Source of the DNA: Calamus simplicifolius
Taxonomy: Eukaryota > Streptophyta > Magnoliopsida > Arecales > Arecaceae
Length of the DNA: 64,000 bases
Reading direction: 5' to 3'
NCBI GenBank assembly: GCA_900491605.1
Contig: UESW01003833.1
Location: forward strand, 924,890 to 988,889
Shown: one piece after another, positions 47,900-59,052 of the stretch
Numbering within the stretch: position 1 is the stretch's first letter
Layout of the letters: each line of letters opens with the position of its first letter
Made by a program: the position numbers and the translations under genes
Notes under the pieces: model-generated
The model's database searches: none
What the model saw: the letters and a program-made list of their open reading frames with translations, nothing else
What the model was told of the DNA's origin: nothing

Positions 47900-48760
47900 T
47901 CATTTGGGTTATTTACCCCCTCTAAATCCTTTTCGGTAAAAGGGATTAGAAGACTATATCTCTCACCCCCCCAGGTCTTTTTGAAGTGCCACCCGCTTCC
48001 AGGAGACCATCGCCACGGTCTTCTTGGTCAGGGCATAGTCGACATTGGCTTGCTGAGCCGGTGGTGCCGACGGGCCCAGCGCTGCTGGATTCCCTCTTCG
48101 GACAAATTGACGAGATGACCTTGCTGGATGAGCTCCTCTATAGCCCTATTTAGCTGTCGCAGTCTTCCGTGTCGTGGCCGTGATCTCGATGAAAACGGCA
48201 ATACATATTTTTATTGTAGGGAACTCCATGCTTCAAGGGTGCAGGACGCTTGAGATAGGATTCACCCTTAATTTCCATAAGAATGTGGGAAATCAGGACT
48301 GATAGAGGGGTGTAACGCTCAACTAAAGGGGCAAAAGTCCATGGCCGATTATCTGGCCGATGAGGCGGATCGGGCTTCTTTGCATGAGACCTACCAAACT
48401 CTGCTCGGGCTTGCTTTTTGCTGGGGCCCTCATCAGTTTTCCGTCAAAAGGAGTTGGCCTCATCAGCACGGATGTATTTCTGAGCTCGACTCAGCAGCTC
48501 CGCATACGAACTCGGGGGCTTCTTGTCCAATGAGTACACGAAAAGGGAAGGACGGAGCCCATACTTCAAGGCCAAAGTGGCCACCGAGTCATCAAGATGA
48601 TAACCTCCATTGCCACCTCTTTGAAGCGGGCAACAAAGTCTCGAAGAGTCTCTCCACTCTTCTATCGGATTGTAAAGAGGCTGTCGGCCACCCGAGGGAT
48701 CCTTCAGCTAGCGTCGAAGTGGGCAAGAAAAGCTTTCTCCAACTGTCGAAATGAACTACT
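47900..48760 (-). pseudogene. Tat gag remnant
   Basis: In broken minus frames: SGETLRDFVARFKEVAMEV (about 48650-48595), the retrotransposon gag motif, then YCRFHRDHGHDTEDC (about 48205-48160), the Tat zinc-like motif. Multiple stops separate them. To the right the similarity ends abruptly near 48760, where unrelated AT-rich sequence begins. Confidence 0.75.
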
Positions 48761-49660
48761 TTCAATGGCTTGAAATTGATCAAATTTAGTGAAATTATTG
48801 CTTATTTAGTTGTTAGTTTAGTTAAGCATAAGCTCTTACCAATAACTGTCTACCACACACATAATTTGTGATAACATGCTTCTTCTGATTGAAAATATTT
48901 CTTAGTTTTGCTCAATTTCTTGTTTCTATTTTGGAGTCCAGTTTAATATGAGTTCTTATTGACATGTGGGTAGATTTATATAGATAATATCACACATGTT
49001 GTGCTTGTCAACTAAAACACAAATTGACTGAGTCAATTTACATATAGATCACCAGCACAAAACCTTCCTCAAGCCAACATGGCTTGCAAAGGGCCTAACT
49101 ACCCCTTCATTCAATCACCTGACTGAATCAATTTACAAAGATTGTAGAGAGTTGAGATACAACAAGAATAAGAAAAGAGCCGTTGAAGTTTTGAGTCAAT
49201 TTTTGACAGTATGGAGTTAGCTCCTGATATGGTTTAGTTGACTCAAGCAAGTCAGAGTTGACTCTTACTTTCTCGGGATCGACTCGAGTTCACCATGAGT
49301 CGGCTCAAGCTGCTTTGGAAGTCGACTCGAGCTAGACGCCATTTTTTCTTTTCCTTCTTTCTATAAAATTGTATGAGTCAACTCGAGCACTGTGGGAGTT
49401 GACTCGAGAGCATGCCAAAGTTCAAAAAATGTGCTAGAGTCAACTTCTCAACTGTGAGAGTCGACTCTAAGTGTTGAACATGACACTTAAAGTCTGACTC
49501 AAGTCCAAACTTGATTTTTTCTTGGTTGGACTTGTGATTTTGACTGATTAATGAGTTAAATATTTGAATCACTTAATCAAAATTGTCAGTAATATAAGAA
49601 ATATGCTCATATAATTTTGTTATTCATCAAAATCAATACATAGGTCAACACTGTGCCTAT
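48761..49660. repeat. LTR-like remnant with GAGTCGACTC-type motifs
   Basis: Non-coding. At 49180-49480 many near-palindromic GAGTCGACTCGAG / GAGTTGACTC words recur, a composition found in LTRs of some plant retrotransposons. No LTR ends or partner could be set. Confidence 0.4.
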
Positions 49661-50270
49661 GTCAAAATTTTTTGAATTGTTTTATTTATAGTAGTAGTTG
49701 TTGTTGTCGTCAATTTTAGAGTGTTTACTATTTAATTTTTTAATTATTTTATTTATAGTCATTGTTGTTTTTGTTGTTGTTATTGATTTTAGAGTGTTTA
49801 TTATTTAATTTTTGAATTGATTGTTTTTTTTAGAAAGAAATGCTCCAATGCCACACATCATTATCCAACAAGGAAGATGGCTCTAATAGTGGAAATATTA
49901 CTGAGGGTGACATCGTTGATAATATTCTTGGCACATGTCCAAGCTATTGCAAAGGATGAAAATCGATTTCTAGAATGAAGGCAGCGAAGAGACCTCGACA
50001 GAAGAATTTTGCTTCTACCTCTAGTGGGGATGCATCACATTCGACTCCAGTTGTTAAAGCTCTGCATGAGCAAGTTATGCATCAAGAACAAATAATTTAA
50101 GGATTAATTGCTACACTTACTACTGCTGGGTTTAATGTTCCCATTCCTCTCTCACATGATATACCATCAAGCTCAGCACGTCTTCAGCCAACACTACACT
50201 GCCTTCACCACATTCATCGTCGCCTCCTTCACGTCCGCCTCCATCTAGTAGTTTGTTTTATGTTAGTTAT
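49661..50270 (+). pseudogene. CACTA Transposase_24-like gene, 3' exon
   Basis: After an intron-like T-rich stretch (itself holding a ~90 bp tandem duplication, 49670-49830) and a TTTTTTAG acceptor, the frame reads EGDIVDNILGTCPSYCKG, stop, then MKAAKRPRQKNFASTSSG. The first part matches the end of TNPA/Transposase_24-type proteins (VLGTRPGYxRGLG). The following ALHEQVMHQEQII is probably the coiled-coil tail. Two stops are present. It gives the + orientation of the CACTA remnant ending near 51291. Confidence 0.65.
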
Positions 50271-50529
50271 GGATATTGTAATTGATATGAACTACTGACA
50301 TTCATTTATTAGTTATTTTAATATTTATCTTTTGTTGCTAATATGTAAATTTTTTTGAATGTAATGGATATTGTATGTAAAGAATCATATTATTTTTATT
50401 AATATGGTTTTGAATATTTAAAAAAATGAAATAAATAAATTATAATCTATTTAAATAAAATATATAAAATAATACAAAAATTTAAATAAAAAAATAGTTT
50501 TAAAATACTAAATAATTTAAAATAAAATA

Positions 50530-51291
50530 AATATAACTTTTCCTTACAATTTTAGACATATTTTGTAGGGAAAAAGTATTTATTTATTATTTTTTCTTAC
50601 AATTTAATTTATTCTTGCAGGTAAAAATGGTTAAAAATAATAATTTAATCACTTTTCCCTATGATTTTTTTTCTCATAGGTAAATACTTTTTTAAAAAAT
50701 TTACCTTACTATTTTTTCCTACAATTTTAAAAGAAAGATGTGGATAAAAAAATATTTTTCTCGATTTTTTTCTACAATTTTGGGGTTTCTCGTAGGAAAA
50801 GAAATCATTCAAAATTATTATTAGCCAACTTTTTCTTACGATTTTAAGAAAAATCGTAGGGAAAGATATGGATAAAAAAATATTTTTTCTACACTTTTGG
50901 AGTTTCTTGCAAGAAAAGAAATCATTCAAAATTTTTATTAGCCAACTTTTTTCTACGATTTTAGGGAAAGATGTGGATAAAAAAATATTTTTCTTGATTT
51001 TTTCCTATGATTTTATGGTTTCTCATAGAGAAAGAAATCATTCAAAATTATTTTTAGCTAACTTTTTTCTACAATTTTAAGAAATATCATAAGAAAAGAT
51101 GTGGATAAAAAATATTTTTTCCTACGATTTTGGGGTTTCTTATAGTTAAAGAAATCATTCAAAATTATGATTAGGTAACTTTTCCCTATGATTTTAAGAA
51201 AAATCATAGAGAAAGATGTAGATAAAAAATATATATTTTTAATTTTTTTCTATAATTTTAGGGTTTCACGTAGGGAAAAAAAATCATAAAT
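50530..51291 (+). repeat. CACTA subterminal array, ~117 bp units
   Basis: GAAATCATTCAAAATTATTA recurs at 50801, 50918, 51034 and 51151, with a partial unit at 51271. Each unit also has TTTTTCTACGATTTT and its complement AAAATCGTAGGGAAAG, so units can fold back. The expected CACTA terminus is missing; the array is cut where Argonaute copy B begins. Confidence 0.85.
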
Positions 51292-52208
51292 CCAGGCCAC
51301 CACCGATTGGACTACTATTCCCAAATAGTGGAGAGAAGAAAGACCTCGCCACAGTAACATAACTGTACGTGGCAAAAACAATAAGAGAATTTGGAAGCAA
51401 AGACGTCTATCAACATCGGTTAAAGCACGATATGAAATATAAGCTGGTCATTGGAATCAGTGGCTCACTTCTTGGATGGACTATTCCCGACCACCACATG
51501 AAGAGCTTGGATTACATCTTACGGTCCCCTAGACCTCTCCTCGCAAAAACTCTCGCAGATATGGTGCAGGTCCGGCCGCTCGGCAAACTTTATCGACACT
51601 GTAAACTGCCTCTCCCTCCTTGCTGCGATGTGTTAACCAATACAACTGCTGATGTTTAGAACAAACACCGAGGAGCAAAATGGAAACGAGATCGAAACAG
51701 AGAAAGGTTAACTCGACACACCTAATGTTGCCAGACTCGTCCATCTCAGTCAATTTGATCACAAAATCCTTGGCGTTGAAGGGCAAAGCTCTCGGCGTGC
51801 AAATGCTCTTCCTAGCATCATAAACCGGCGTTCCACCGCCGAGATAAGATTTTTAGATCATAGCTCTGTTGCCATGCCTCTTCATGTATGTTAACCTAGA
51901 CACGAAAGAGGAGATCGAGAGAAACGGAATGAAGATGAGATGCGAACAATGAGAAAACTGACGTCGAAACCAAGAAGCAGGGATCAAGATGATGAAAAAT
52001 AAGAAAATTAATGCTCACGCGATAACGGTGGAGATCTTTGTCTTTAATGTCGATGAGGAAGTGGTTGTCTTGGACGATGAAAGGCCTTCTGATGGAACCG
52101 AAGCCAGGCTGCGCGGATGCGCCGTATTCTTGTTCGAGTCCGTAACGGTGGCAGAAGCGGTAGCTTCCTCCTCTTTGATGGTGAGAAGTTCGTTAAAGCA
52201 CTCCACTA
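51292..52208 (-). pseudogene. Argonaute-like pseudogene, copy B, N-domain to linker
   Basis: Reading leftward: RRPFIVQDNHFLIDIKDKDL (52120-52050) is the Argonaute N-domain start (xVxANHFLVxVxDxDLHxYDVSI). After an intron, KSYLGGGTPVYDARKSICTP and ALPFNAKDFVIKLTEMDES follow (51850-51725). Then VQFTVSIKFAG-type linker sequence (about 51610-51500) and YVTVARSFFSPLFGN (51355-51310). There are stops in every exon. It is colinear with copy A and several percent diverged. The 3' half (PAZ onward) is lost at the CACTA junction. Confidence 0.8.
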
Positions 52209-52213
52209 GCACC

Positions 52214-53431
52214 TGTTGGGGAATACCCCCAAGATCACGGCTATAGCGTATATGAGTAATACAAAAATCTTTTACCATTCTAATCTATGAGTATAAGATT
52301 ATACCTTCAGACTTGAACGTTGGAACACTTCGATTTGATTGCTCGACCTCAACCTTTTAGCCTTCCGCCGTATTCCCGAAATACCTTCCTTCTCTCACAA
52401 GATGGTGGGATCTCTCGGCCGACCTAGGGTTTCTTTTTTTTTTTTTCTCAAAAACGTTAACCCTAGCAACCAATTGAGAGGGTATTTATAGGGCTACAAC
52501 AGGGACCAAATAGGCAAATATGAAAAGGACTTCCCACGTAATTAAATCTCCAATCCTATCCCGGGTTAGGATTCAATTACGTAAATTACAATTCATTCCA
52601 CTAAAGAATTATAATTGTACTCCTAATCATATTCGAATTTATATTTTCGAGCCTTAATATTAAATACTTATTATCTCCCCACGTTAAGATTACAGATATC
52701 CACCAATTAAATTTAAATACTGACAATATAATTTAATTGGCTATTATTATCCTTGAGACTTATCCACTTAACTTATTTGATGTATCGGATTCAAAATCCA
52801 CTTGCAAGATTTGATACAATCAAAACTTATAAGCTTTCTCAAGGGGATATCATCAATCCAAATTAACAGGACGTGGATTCCTTCAACTATTAATATTCAC
52901 CATATATATAATGTTATTGCCCAACCCACCGAGTTTATTGACTCATATAGAATCTCACTCTATGTGTAATCAAAGCAATAATCACTACATACACATGTCT
53001 AGAAATAGAATTCAGATTAAGAGCATAAGTAATCATAATATTCATGAGTTTTAAATTATTTTATAAAGTCAGTATAAAATAATTAACTCAACTGGGTCCT
53101 GTTCAATACACACAAAGTGTACTAGCACAAATAGTTAGAATAAACCATTCCCCGTAGTCAAGACAGACCTACTAAAAATTTGTGCTACAGTTCTACTGAT
53201 GGTGTGTCCAATTCCATCTAAAACTGTGAACAATAAACTTGTATTCCAAAAGAACCGATGATCTAGTCTTCTGTGTGTAAGCCGTACTCTACACACTAGA
53301 TCAAATACTCTTTGTAAATACTAGACACATGCACATATATATAGTAAATGGCACACATTGCTCAAAATGAATTCTCATTAAAAATGTAAAGACATAACAT
53401 AAAGCATATCTTTTAGTCTATATCTCTATCA
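52214..53431 (-). repeat. Solo LTR inside Argonaute copy B, exon 1
   Basis: It starts TGTTGGGGAATACC and ends TCTCTATCA on + and is flanked by GCACC at 52209-52213 and 53432-53436. On the minus strand CCCTATAAATACC (52482-52493) is a TATA box, so it was transcribed leftward. There is no internal element sequence and no second LTR next to it. A solo LTR formed by recombination between the two LTRs of one insertion explains this. Confidence 0.85.
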
Positions 53432-53600
53432 GCACCAACTCCGGAACAGGATTCAGATAAGAAGTAGCGAGAACTGGCAGCGACGACGATGGGGAGGGAC
53501 GTCCGATAGCTTTGGCTCCTAACATCAGCCGCCGCAGCGCGGGTGGTTGTCTCGGGCCTGGCCTCCTCTGTACCTGGACATGGTGGTGGTTTTGAGCACA
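53432..53600 (-). pseudogene. Argonaute-like pseudogene, copy B, first exon start
   Basis: Across the solo LTR this is continuous with 52208. A minus ATG at 53581 opens MSRYRGGQARDNHPRCGG, an Arg/Gly-rich start as in many plant Argonautes, followed by stops. An overlapping frame stays open into the N-domain exon. Upstream, within about 20 bp, Copia LTR sequence begins, so any promoter has been removed. Confidence 0.55.
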
Positions 53601-53601
53601 A

Positions 53602-54519
53602 AGAGGCCAAAACATTATGACTACCTAAATGCTAAGGGTTTTGTTGATGTGATCATCAATAACATCTGTCTATAAACGGTTACTGTATGATTCAATCCTT
53701 TCATCACATATCCCAGATCAATCAGTGGTATGGATTGTATCAATCCTGTAATTGATCTCTGTTTACTTTATCACAAGAAAATTGACTCATATGAATTAGA
53801 ACTTCGAAACCATTTCGAATTCCAACTCAATCTTGCAAGGATTTAGCAGTCAATTTAATCCATCAAGTGGCCATGGGATATAACCCTTTCTATTAAGGGA
53901 GACGAACCCTGTCTTGATCAAACACCACATTCATGTGCTTTATGTCATATCCAATCGATACCATATTTTTCACCTATGGCTAGGCGACGTTTGGATGTCA
54001 TTAAAGTATGACATTCCACACATGAGATGCAATAAATATTTCAAGTCAAAGGATCACTCACACCACCATCATTAGAGATCAACCATCGACACTATATAGA
54101 ATATCCATATGGGATCTTTGTATGAGTCATCCTATGCATCGTTACAATAACGAGCATCCACACACCTATTCAAATATCTTCATACTTCAGGTTGTGAAAT
54201 CAGCTGCTCACCCCAAGGGTGAGGATATGCAATGTGTGCCAGTCTCATGGTGTTCGATGGTATCCAGTCCTATCTACACATCGACTAGAGAAATTTAATG
54301 AATCGAACCATAACGTGCAATTTGGATCTCATAATTTATAATCTCTATTACAAATTTCATATGCACGGTTCACATTCTTTTGAACTTTATCTCATAGTCA
54401 AATATATCAAATATATAATAAAAGACATCTAGATAGATAAAGAAACCATTTTTATTTGATTTGTATTTATAGAATGTACATAGCATCCAATCCGATTGGA
54501 TATAGGGCATACACTAACA
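53602..54519 (-). repeat. 3' LTR (part) of minus-strand Copia, left arm of inverted repeat
   Basis: On the minus strand it starts TGTTAGTGTATGCCC right after the purine tract AGTGCAAGTGGGAGAT. It matches 54817-55740 in opposite orientation. Its other end is cut at the Argonaute exon. Confidence 0.85.
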
Positions 54520-54816
54520 ATCTCCCACTTGCACTAGAGCTAATCATCCATGTATTTAATACCGAGTGACTTAACATGATTATCATGCTTCTGCCGCGGC
54601 AGAGCTTTAGTGAGCCGATCAGCTACATTATCTTTAGTGGGGACTCATTCTATTTTTGCATCATTTTTACTAATACTTTCTCTAATTACATGGTATCTTC
54701 TGAGTACATGTTTGGACCTCTGATGAGACCTTGGCTCCTTAGCTTGCACAATAGCTTCATTGTTGTCGCAATACAAGTGTATTGAATCAGCATTGCTCAA
54801 AACCACACCAAGTTCA
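54520..54816 (-). pseudogene. Copia RNase H C-terminal fragment
   Basis: Reading leftward: LYCDNNEAIVQAKEPRSHQR, then SKHVLRRYHVIRESI and DNVADRLTKALPRQKHDNH, the conserved end of Copia polyproteins. It is cut at 54816 by the facing LTR. Confidence 0.85.
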
Positions 54817-56270
54817 TGTTAGTGTATGCCCTAGATCCAATTGGATTTCATGCTGTATATATTTATGAATATAAATCAAATAAAATGGTTTCTTTATCTA
54901 TCTAGATGTCTTTTATTTGATATATTTGTCTGTGAGATAAAGTCCAAAAGAATGTAATCCGTGCATATGAAATTTGTAATAGAGAATACAAATTGTGAGA
55001 TCCAAATTGTACGTTATGGTTCGATTCTTTAAATTTTTCTAGTCGATGTGTCGATGGGACTGGACACCATCAAGCACTGTGAGACTAGCACACATTGCAT
55101 ATCCTCACCCTTAGGATGAGTAGCTAATTTCACAAGCTGAAGTATGAAGATACTTGGATAGGTGTGTGGATGCTCGTTATTGTAACGATGCATTGGATGA
55201 CCCATACAGAGATCTCATATGGATATTCTATATAGTGTCGATGGTTGATCTCTAATGACGGTGGTATGAGTGATCCTTTGACTTGAGATCTTTATTGCAT
55301 CTCATGTGTAAAATGTCATACTTTGACAACATCCAAACATCGCTTTAGCCATGGGTAGCAAATATGGTGTCGATTGGGTATGACATGAAGCACATGAAGG
55401 TTGTGTTTGATCAAGACAAGATTCGTCTCCCTTGATAGAAAGGGTTATATCCCACGTACACTTGATGGATTAAATTGATTGTTAAATCTTTGCAAGGTTG
55501 AGTTGGAATTCAAAATGGTTTCAAAGTTCTAATTCATATGAGTCAATTTTTCCTGAGATCAAGTAAATAAAGATCAATTACATGGTTGACACATTTCATA
55601 CCACTGATTGATCTGGATATATGACGAAAGGATTTGATCATACGGTAACCGTTCATGGATATGTGTTGTTGATGGTCACATCAATAAAACCTTTAGTGAC
55701 CATCAACAACACCTTTAGCAGTTGGGTGATCATGATGCTTTGCTAGAGGCCTCTCATGATCTATAATCATGTTGTTGACTTGGACAAAGAGTTGTCCAAT
55801 CATTCCTAGGGTCTGTGATTAGGACATGATTATTGCCAACATGTTAAAGGGCCTAATGGGTCACACGCATTAAGGAGAATTTTGGATGAATTAAAATGAG
55901 AATTAAATTAGATTTAATTCAGATAAGATAACCAATTAAATAATTGGGTAAGACCCAATTTAAAGAAGATAAAATAATAATGGATATGATCCATTATAGT
56001 AGAAGGAATGTTAGGGAAATTATTTGTGCATATGATGAACAAATAATTGGATACCCAAATATGGCTTGATCCATGTGACGAACTACTCTGATTATTTGGG
56101 TATGGATGGTAAATCTCAGCCATATGAAGAAGAATTCATGCCCATGGGATAAAATATCAAATTATATTTTTCTAATCTACCCAATGAATTAAAAAGAAGG
56201 AACATAATTTGATAGTTTTATCATACAGACTTAAGTGAATCTAATTAAATTAAAGCTTTAGCCCACAGGT
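54817..56270 (+). repeat. Plus-strand Copia LTR, right arm of inverted repeat
   Basis: It begins TGTTAGTGTATGCCC and matches the complement of 53602-54519 for about 920 bp. It continues with LTR-like sequence to about 56270. It does not match the 3' LTR at 62231, so it is not the 5' LTR of the Copia that follows. Confidence 0.75.
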
Positions 56271-56409
56271 AAGTTTTATGTCGGTAGATTTACTATTTTC
56301 TAAATGCATAATTTACATTGGTAAAGCATTTTATTAGCCTCAATTTTTGATAATAAGCATGTATGTTTAAATTTTGCAGTTATGTAACCTATAAATTTCT
56401 CTGATATAA

Positions 56410-57200
56410 AATGTGACATAGTTGAATTAAGGGATGATAACTATAAGGTTTGGAAGGAGAGAATTCTCCTTCATCTGGCTGGATGGACATTGATTATGCT
56501 ATATGGAAGGATGAACCACCTTCAGTAACTCAGACCATCACTCCTAGTGAGATTACGATTTATGAACGTTGGGAGCGATCTAATCGCTTGAGTACAATGT
56601 TCATAAAGACAAAAATCTCTGTTGGTATACGTGGTTCAGTTGATAAGCATGAGAATGTCAGGGAGCTACTAAAGGCCATTGATGAGCAATTCAGTACTTC
56701 AGACAAAGCTCTTGCCAGTACCCTAATATTGAAGTTGTCATCCCTGAGGCTCACTGGAGTGAGAGGTGTGCGTGAGCACATTATGCAAATGAGGGACATT
56801 GCAGCTCAACTGAAGACTCTTAAGGTTGAAATGTCTAAGTCCTTTCTGGTGCACTATATTTTAAATACCTTTTCACAGCAGTATAGACCATTTAAGATAT
56901 CTTATAACATACATAAGGAAAAATGGTCAATCAATGAACTTTTGGCCATATGTGTTAAGAAGAGGGTAGACTGTTGATGGAATTGGATGAGAGTGCAATG
57001 CTGACTACAAATGGAAAGGATCGGGCACGAGCCAAGAAAAAAGGGTAAAAGTAAAATACCACCCCAATCTGACATTAAGAAGGAATCCAAGTGTTTCTTC
57101 TATAAGAAGAAGGGACACATGAAGAAGGATTGCATCAAGTTCAAGACTTGGCTTGAAAAGAAAAGTAAAACAATCTCACTTGTCTGTTATGAATCTAATA
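56410..57200 (+). pseudogene. Copia gag with altered zinc knuckle
   Basis: Gag begins ELRDDNYKVWKERILLHL (about 56424), shifts frame, then runs WMDIDYAIWKDEPPSVTQ, YERWERSNRLSTMFIKTKI and SLRLTGVRGVREHIMQMRDI. The knuckle is CFFYKKKGHMKKDC (about 57094): the second Cys of CX2CX4HX4C is Tyr, so zinc and RNA binding should be weakened. Upstream, CACAGGTAAGTTTTATG (56265) and TTAAATTTTGCAG (56381) could be the donor and acceptor of a leader intron. Confidence 0.8.
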
Positions 57201-57640
57201 TGGCTAATGTTATTTATAACACATGGTGGATTGATTCTGGTTCTACAATCCACATTTGCAATACTTTGCAGGGTATGCAAAACCTAAGAAAGCCAGTAGA
57301 AAGTGAGCAGTATATCTCTTCAGGAAATAAGATGCGCTCACATGTGGAAGCTATAGGGATATACAATTTAGTTCTTAGTAGTGGTTTTATTTTTAAATTT
57401 GGAAAGGACCTTTTATGTACCTAGTTTTTCTAAGAATTTAATTTCAGTTTCAAGACTTGTACCTTTGGGTTATTCCTTCAACTTTTCAGATACTTCTTTC
57501 GGTTTATATTATAAATCTGAACTTGTTGGGAATGATACTTTGTCTGATGGTCTTTTCTATATTAATTTACAAAATAATACCACTCATGATATGATGCATG
57601 TTAGGGCTAGCATGAAAAGATGTTTGTAAATGATAACTCT
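57201..57640 (+). pseudogene. Copia protease
   Basis: TWWIDSGSTIHICNT carries the catalytic DSG. Then AIGIYNLVLSSGFIFKF and, in another frame, YVPSFSKNLISVSRLVPLGY follow, the usual end of Copia proteases. A one-base shift near 57400 separates the halves. Confidence 0.8.
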
Positions 57641-57908
57641 TCTATGTTATGGCATCGAATATTGGGACATAAATTCATAGATAGAAACAAGAGGTTAGTG
57701 AATGAAGGAGTACTCAATACTTTTGACTTCACTGACTTTGACACTTGTGTGGACTGCATTAAGGGCAAGCAGACCAATAAGTCAAAGAAATGTGCTCAAG
57801 AGGAGTTCAGACCTATTAGAGATCATATACATGGACATTTATTGTCCAGATATGGATTTTCATGGTCCGAAATACTTTATCTGCTTCATTGATGACTACT
57901 CACGATTT
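57641..57908 (+). pseudogene. Copia integrase, N-terminal part
   Basis: The zinc part has LWHRILGHKFIDRNKRLVNE and CVDCIKGKQTNK. The first catalytic D lies in the IIYMDIYCPD segment, and the core runs KYFICFIDDYSRF to the insertion point. The frame continues on the other side of the CACTA element at 59613. A frame change lies near 57800. Confidence 0.85.
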
Positions 57909-58125
57909 ATGCACTACCCAAAAAATTAGGGATAGCAACCCTTTTAAGACGACGCTAGGGGAAACCGTGGGGAATTCACGCAGCCTGCCGACACTTTTTA
58001 AAGCGTCGGTAGCCTTTACCCTACTATTATGGCCCCCAACCAGAGAGGGAGAGAGAGAGGAAGGAGAACATGGTAGAAAAATCTGCATCGTGTGGCTCTT
58101 CTCTTAATTCGGCTTCAAAGCACCA

Positions 58126-58259
58126 ATGGCGGATCCAGCGCCGGAGCAGAAGGAAAAGCCAGAGGGTGAGGGGGATAGGCCCGTCCGGGTCTACGCCGAT
58201 GGCATCTACGATCTCTTCCACTTCGGCCACGCCCGATCCCTCGAGCAGGCCAAGAAACT
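58126..58259 (+). pseudogene. CCT1: Choline-phosphate cytidylyltransferase exon 1 fragment
   Basis: From the ATG at 58126 the frame is [20 protein letters not shown], then [20 protein letters not shown] and QAKK. The HFGH is the nucleotide-binding HxGH signature of cytidylyltransferases, and [20 protein letters not shown] is nearly invariant in plant CCTs. The enzyme makes CDP-choline for phosphatidylcholine synthesis. Only 44 codons and two bases remain, then a GTAACT donor. The catalytic domain is therefore cut to its first strand and helix. Which of the plant CCT paralogues it came from is not certain. An upstream ATG at 58070 opens an overlapping frame. Confidence 0.9.
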
Positions 58260-58613
58260 GTAACTCTACTGATCCCCTTCGCTTCTTCTCTCGATTCCCC
58301 GATCTCTTTTGATTTCCTGACTGTACAGTTCAAAGGTTTTTGGTTTCACAGAGTTTTTGATCGGAACGTTCGTTCCTTTTGTTTTTTGCTATTAATTTCG
58401 AGTGATTGCAGTTCTGGTTTTGTTTCGTGGAATTGGGTTTATTTTTCTGTGATTGTATGGTTTGTGAATTCTAGGAGATTGCCGTTCCGAGCTCTTGTTG
58501 GAATTGGACTTTGCTCGAGTATTTTTGGTGATTCCGTGTTTACATTTGGCTCCTTGCTTGCGTATCATGTTTTGGCTGGGATGTGTTTGATTTCTGGATA
58601 ATTATTACTCTAG
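58260..58613 (+). other. Intron-like sequence between captured exons
   Basis: It begins GTAACT and ends TTACTCTAG. It is T-rich, with TTGATTTCC and TGATTGCAG words. The left part is presumably the CCT intron 1. The place where CCT-derived DNA joins CDKF-derived DNA must lie within it or at its right edge. Confidence 0.75.
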
Positions 58614-59052
58614 GAGCTGGAGCATCTACGGCCGGTCAGAGATCACCCAGCGGTACGAGATCCTCGAACGCATCGGCTCCGGCGCCTATGCCGACGTATA
58701 CCGCAGCCGCCGGCGGTATGACGGCGTCGTGGTGGCCCTCAAGGAGATCCACGATTATCAGAGCTCGTTCCGGGAGATCGAGGCCCTCCAGATCCTCCGG
58801 GACTCTCCCAAACGTTGTCGACCTCGTCGAGTACTACTGGCAGTGGAGTTCCTGCCCGCCGATCTCACCTCCATCATAAGCGACGCCAAGAAAGGCGGCG
58901 GCCTCGCAGTCTGCGAGGTCAAGCAGTTGATGCTTCAGATCCCAAGGGGAGTCTACGCGTGCCACCGGCACTCGGTGGTCCACCGTGATCTCAAGCCGTC
59001 CAATCTGCTGATCTTCGCCGAGGGGGTACTCAAGCTGGCAGATTTCGGTCAG
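58614..59052 (+). pseudogene. CDKF;1: CDKF;1-like (CDK-activating kinase) exon fragment
   Basis: It encodes SWSIYGRSEITQRYEILERI, the Gly-rich loop GSGAYADVYRSRR, VALKEIHDYQSSFREIEALQ (beta-3 Lys and alpha-C Glu), VEFLPADLTSIISDAKKG, CHRHSVVHRDLKPSNLLI (HRD loop) and LKLADFGQ (DFG). This order and the YADVY and FLPADL segments are typical of plant CDKF;1, which phosphorylates other CDK-activating kinases in the nucleus. One extra base near 58810 and a downstream loss compensate, so the frame stays open with about 12 altered residues. The exon ends at a GTATAT donor. Activation segment and C-lobe are missing. Confidence 0.9.

Larger units (their letters stand above)
39260..48760 (-). mobile_element. 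Tat-lineage Gypsy retrotransposon, minus strand, 5'-truncated
   Basis: Reading leftward: gag remnant (48760-47900), protease (47886), RT (47040), RNase H and integrase (46332-44191), two tandem arrays, a divergent gene on the opposite strand (40788-43058), then a GC-rich array and LTR-like sequence down to about 39260. Extra antisense ORFs and tandem repeats between pol and the 3' LTR are known traits of the Tat/Ogre lineage. The 5' LTR and gag start are missing: similarity stops abruptly near 48760. Confidence 0.8.
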
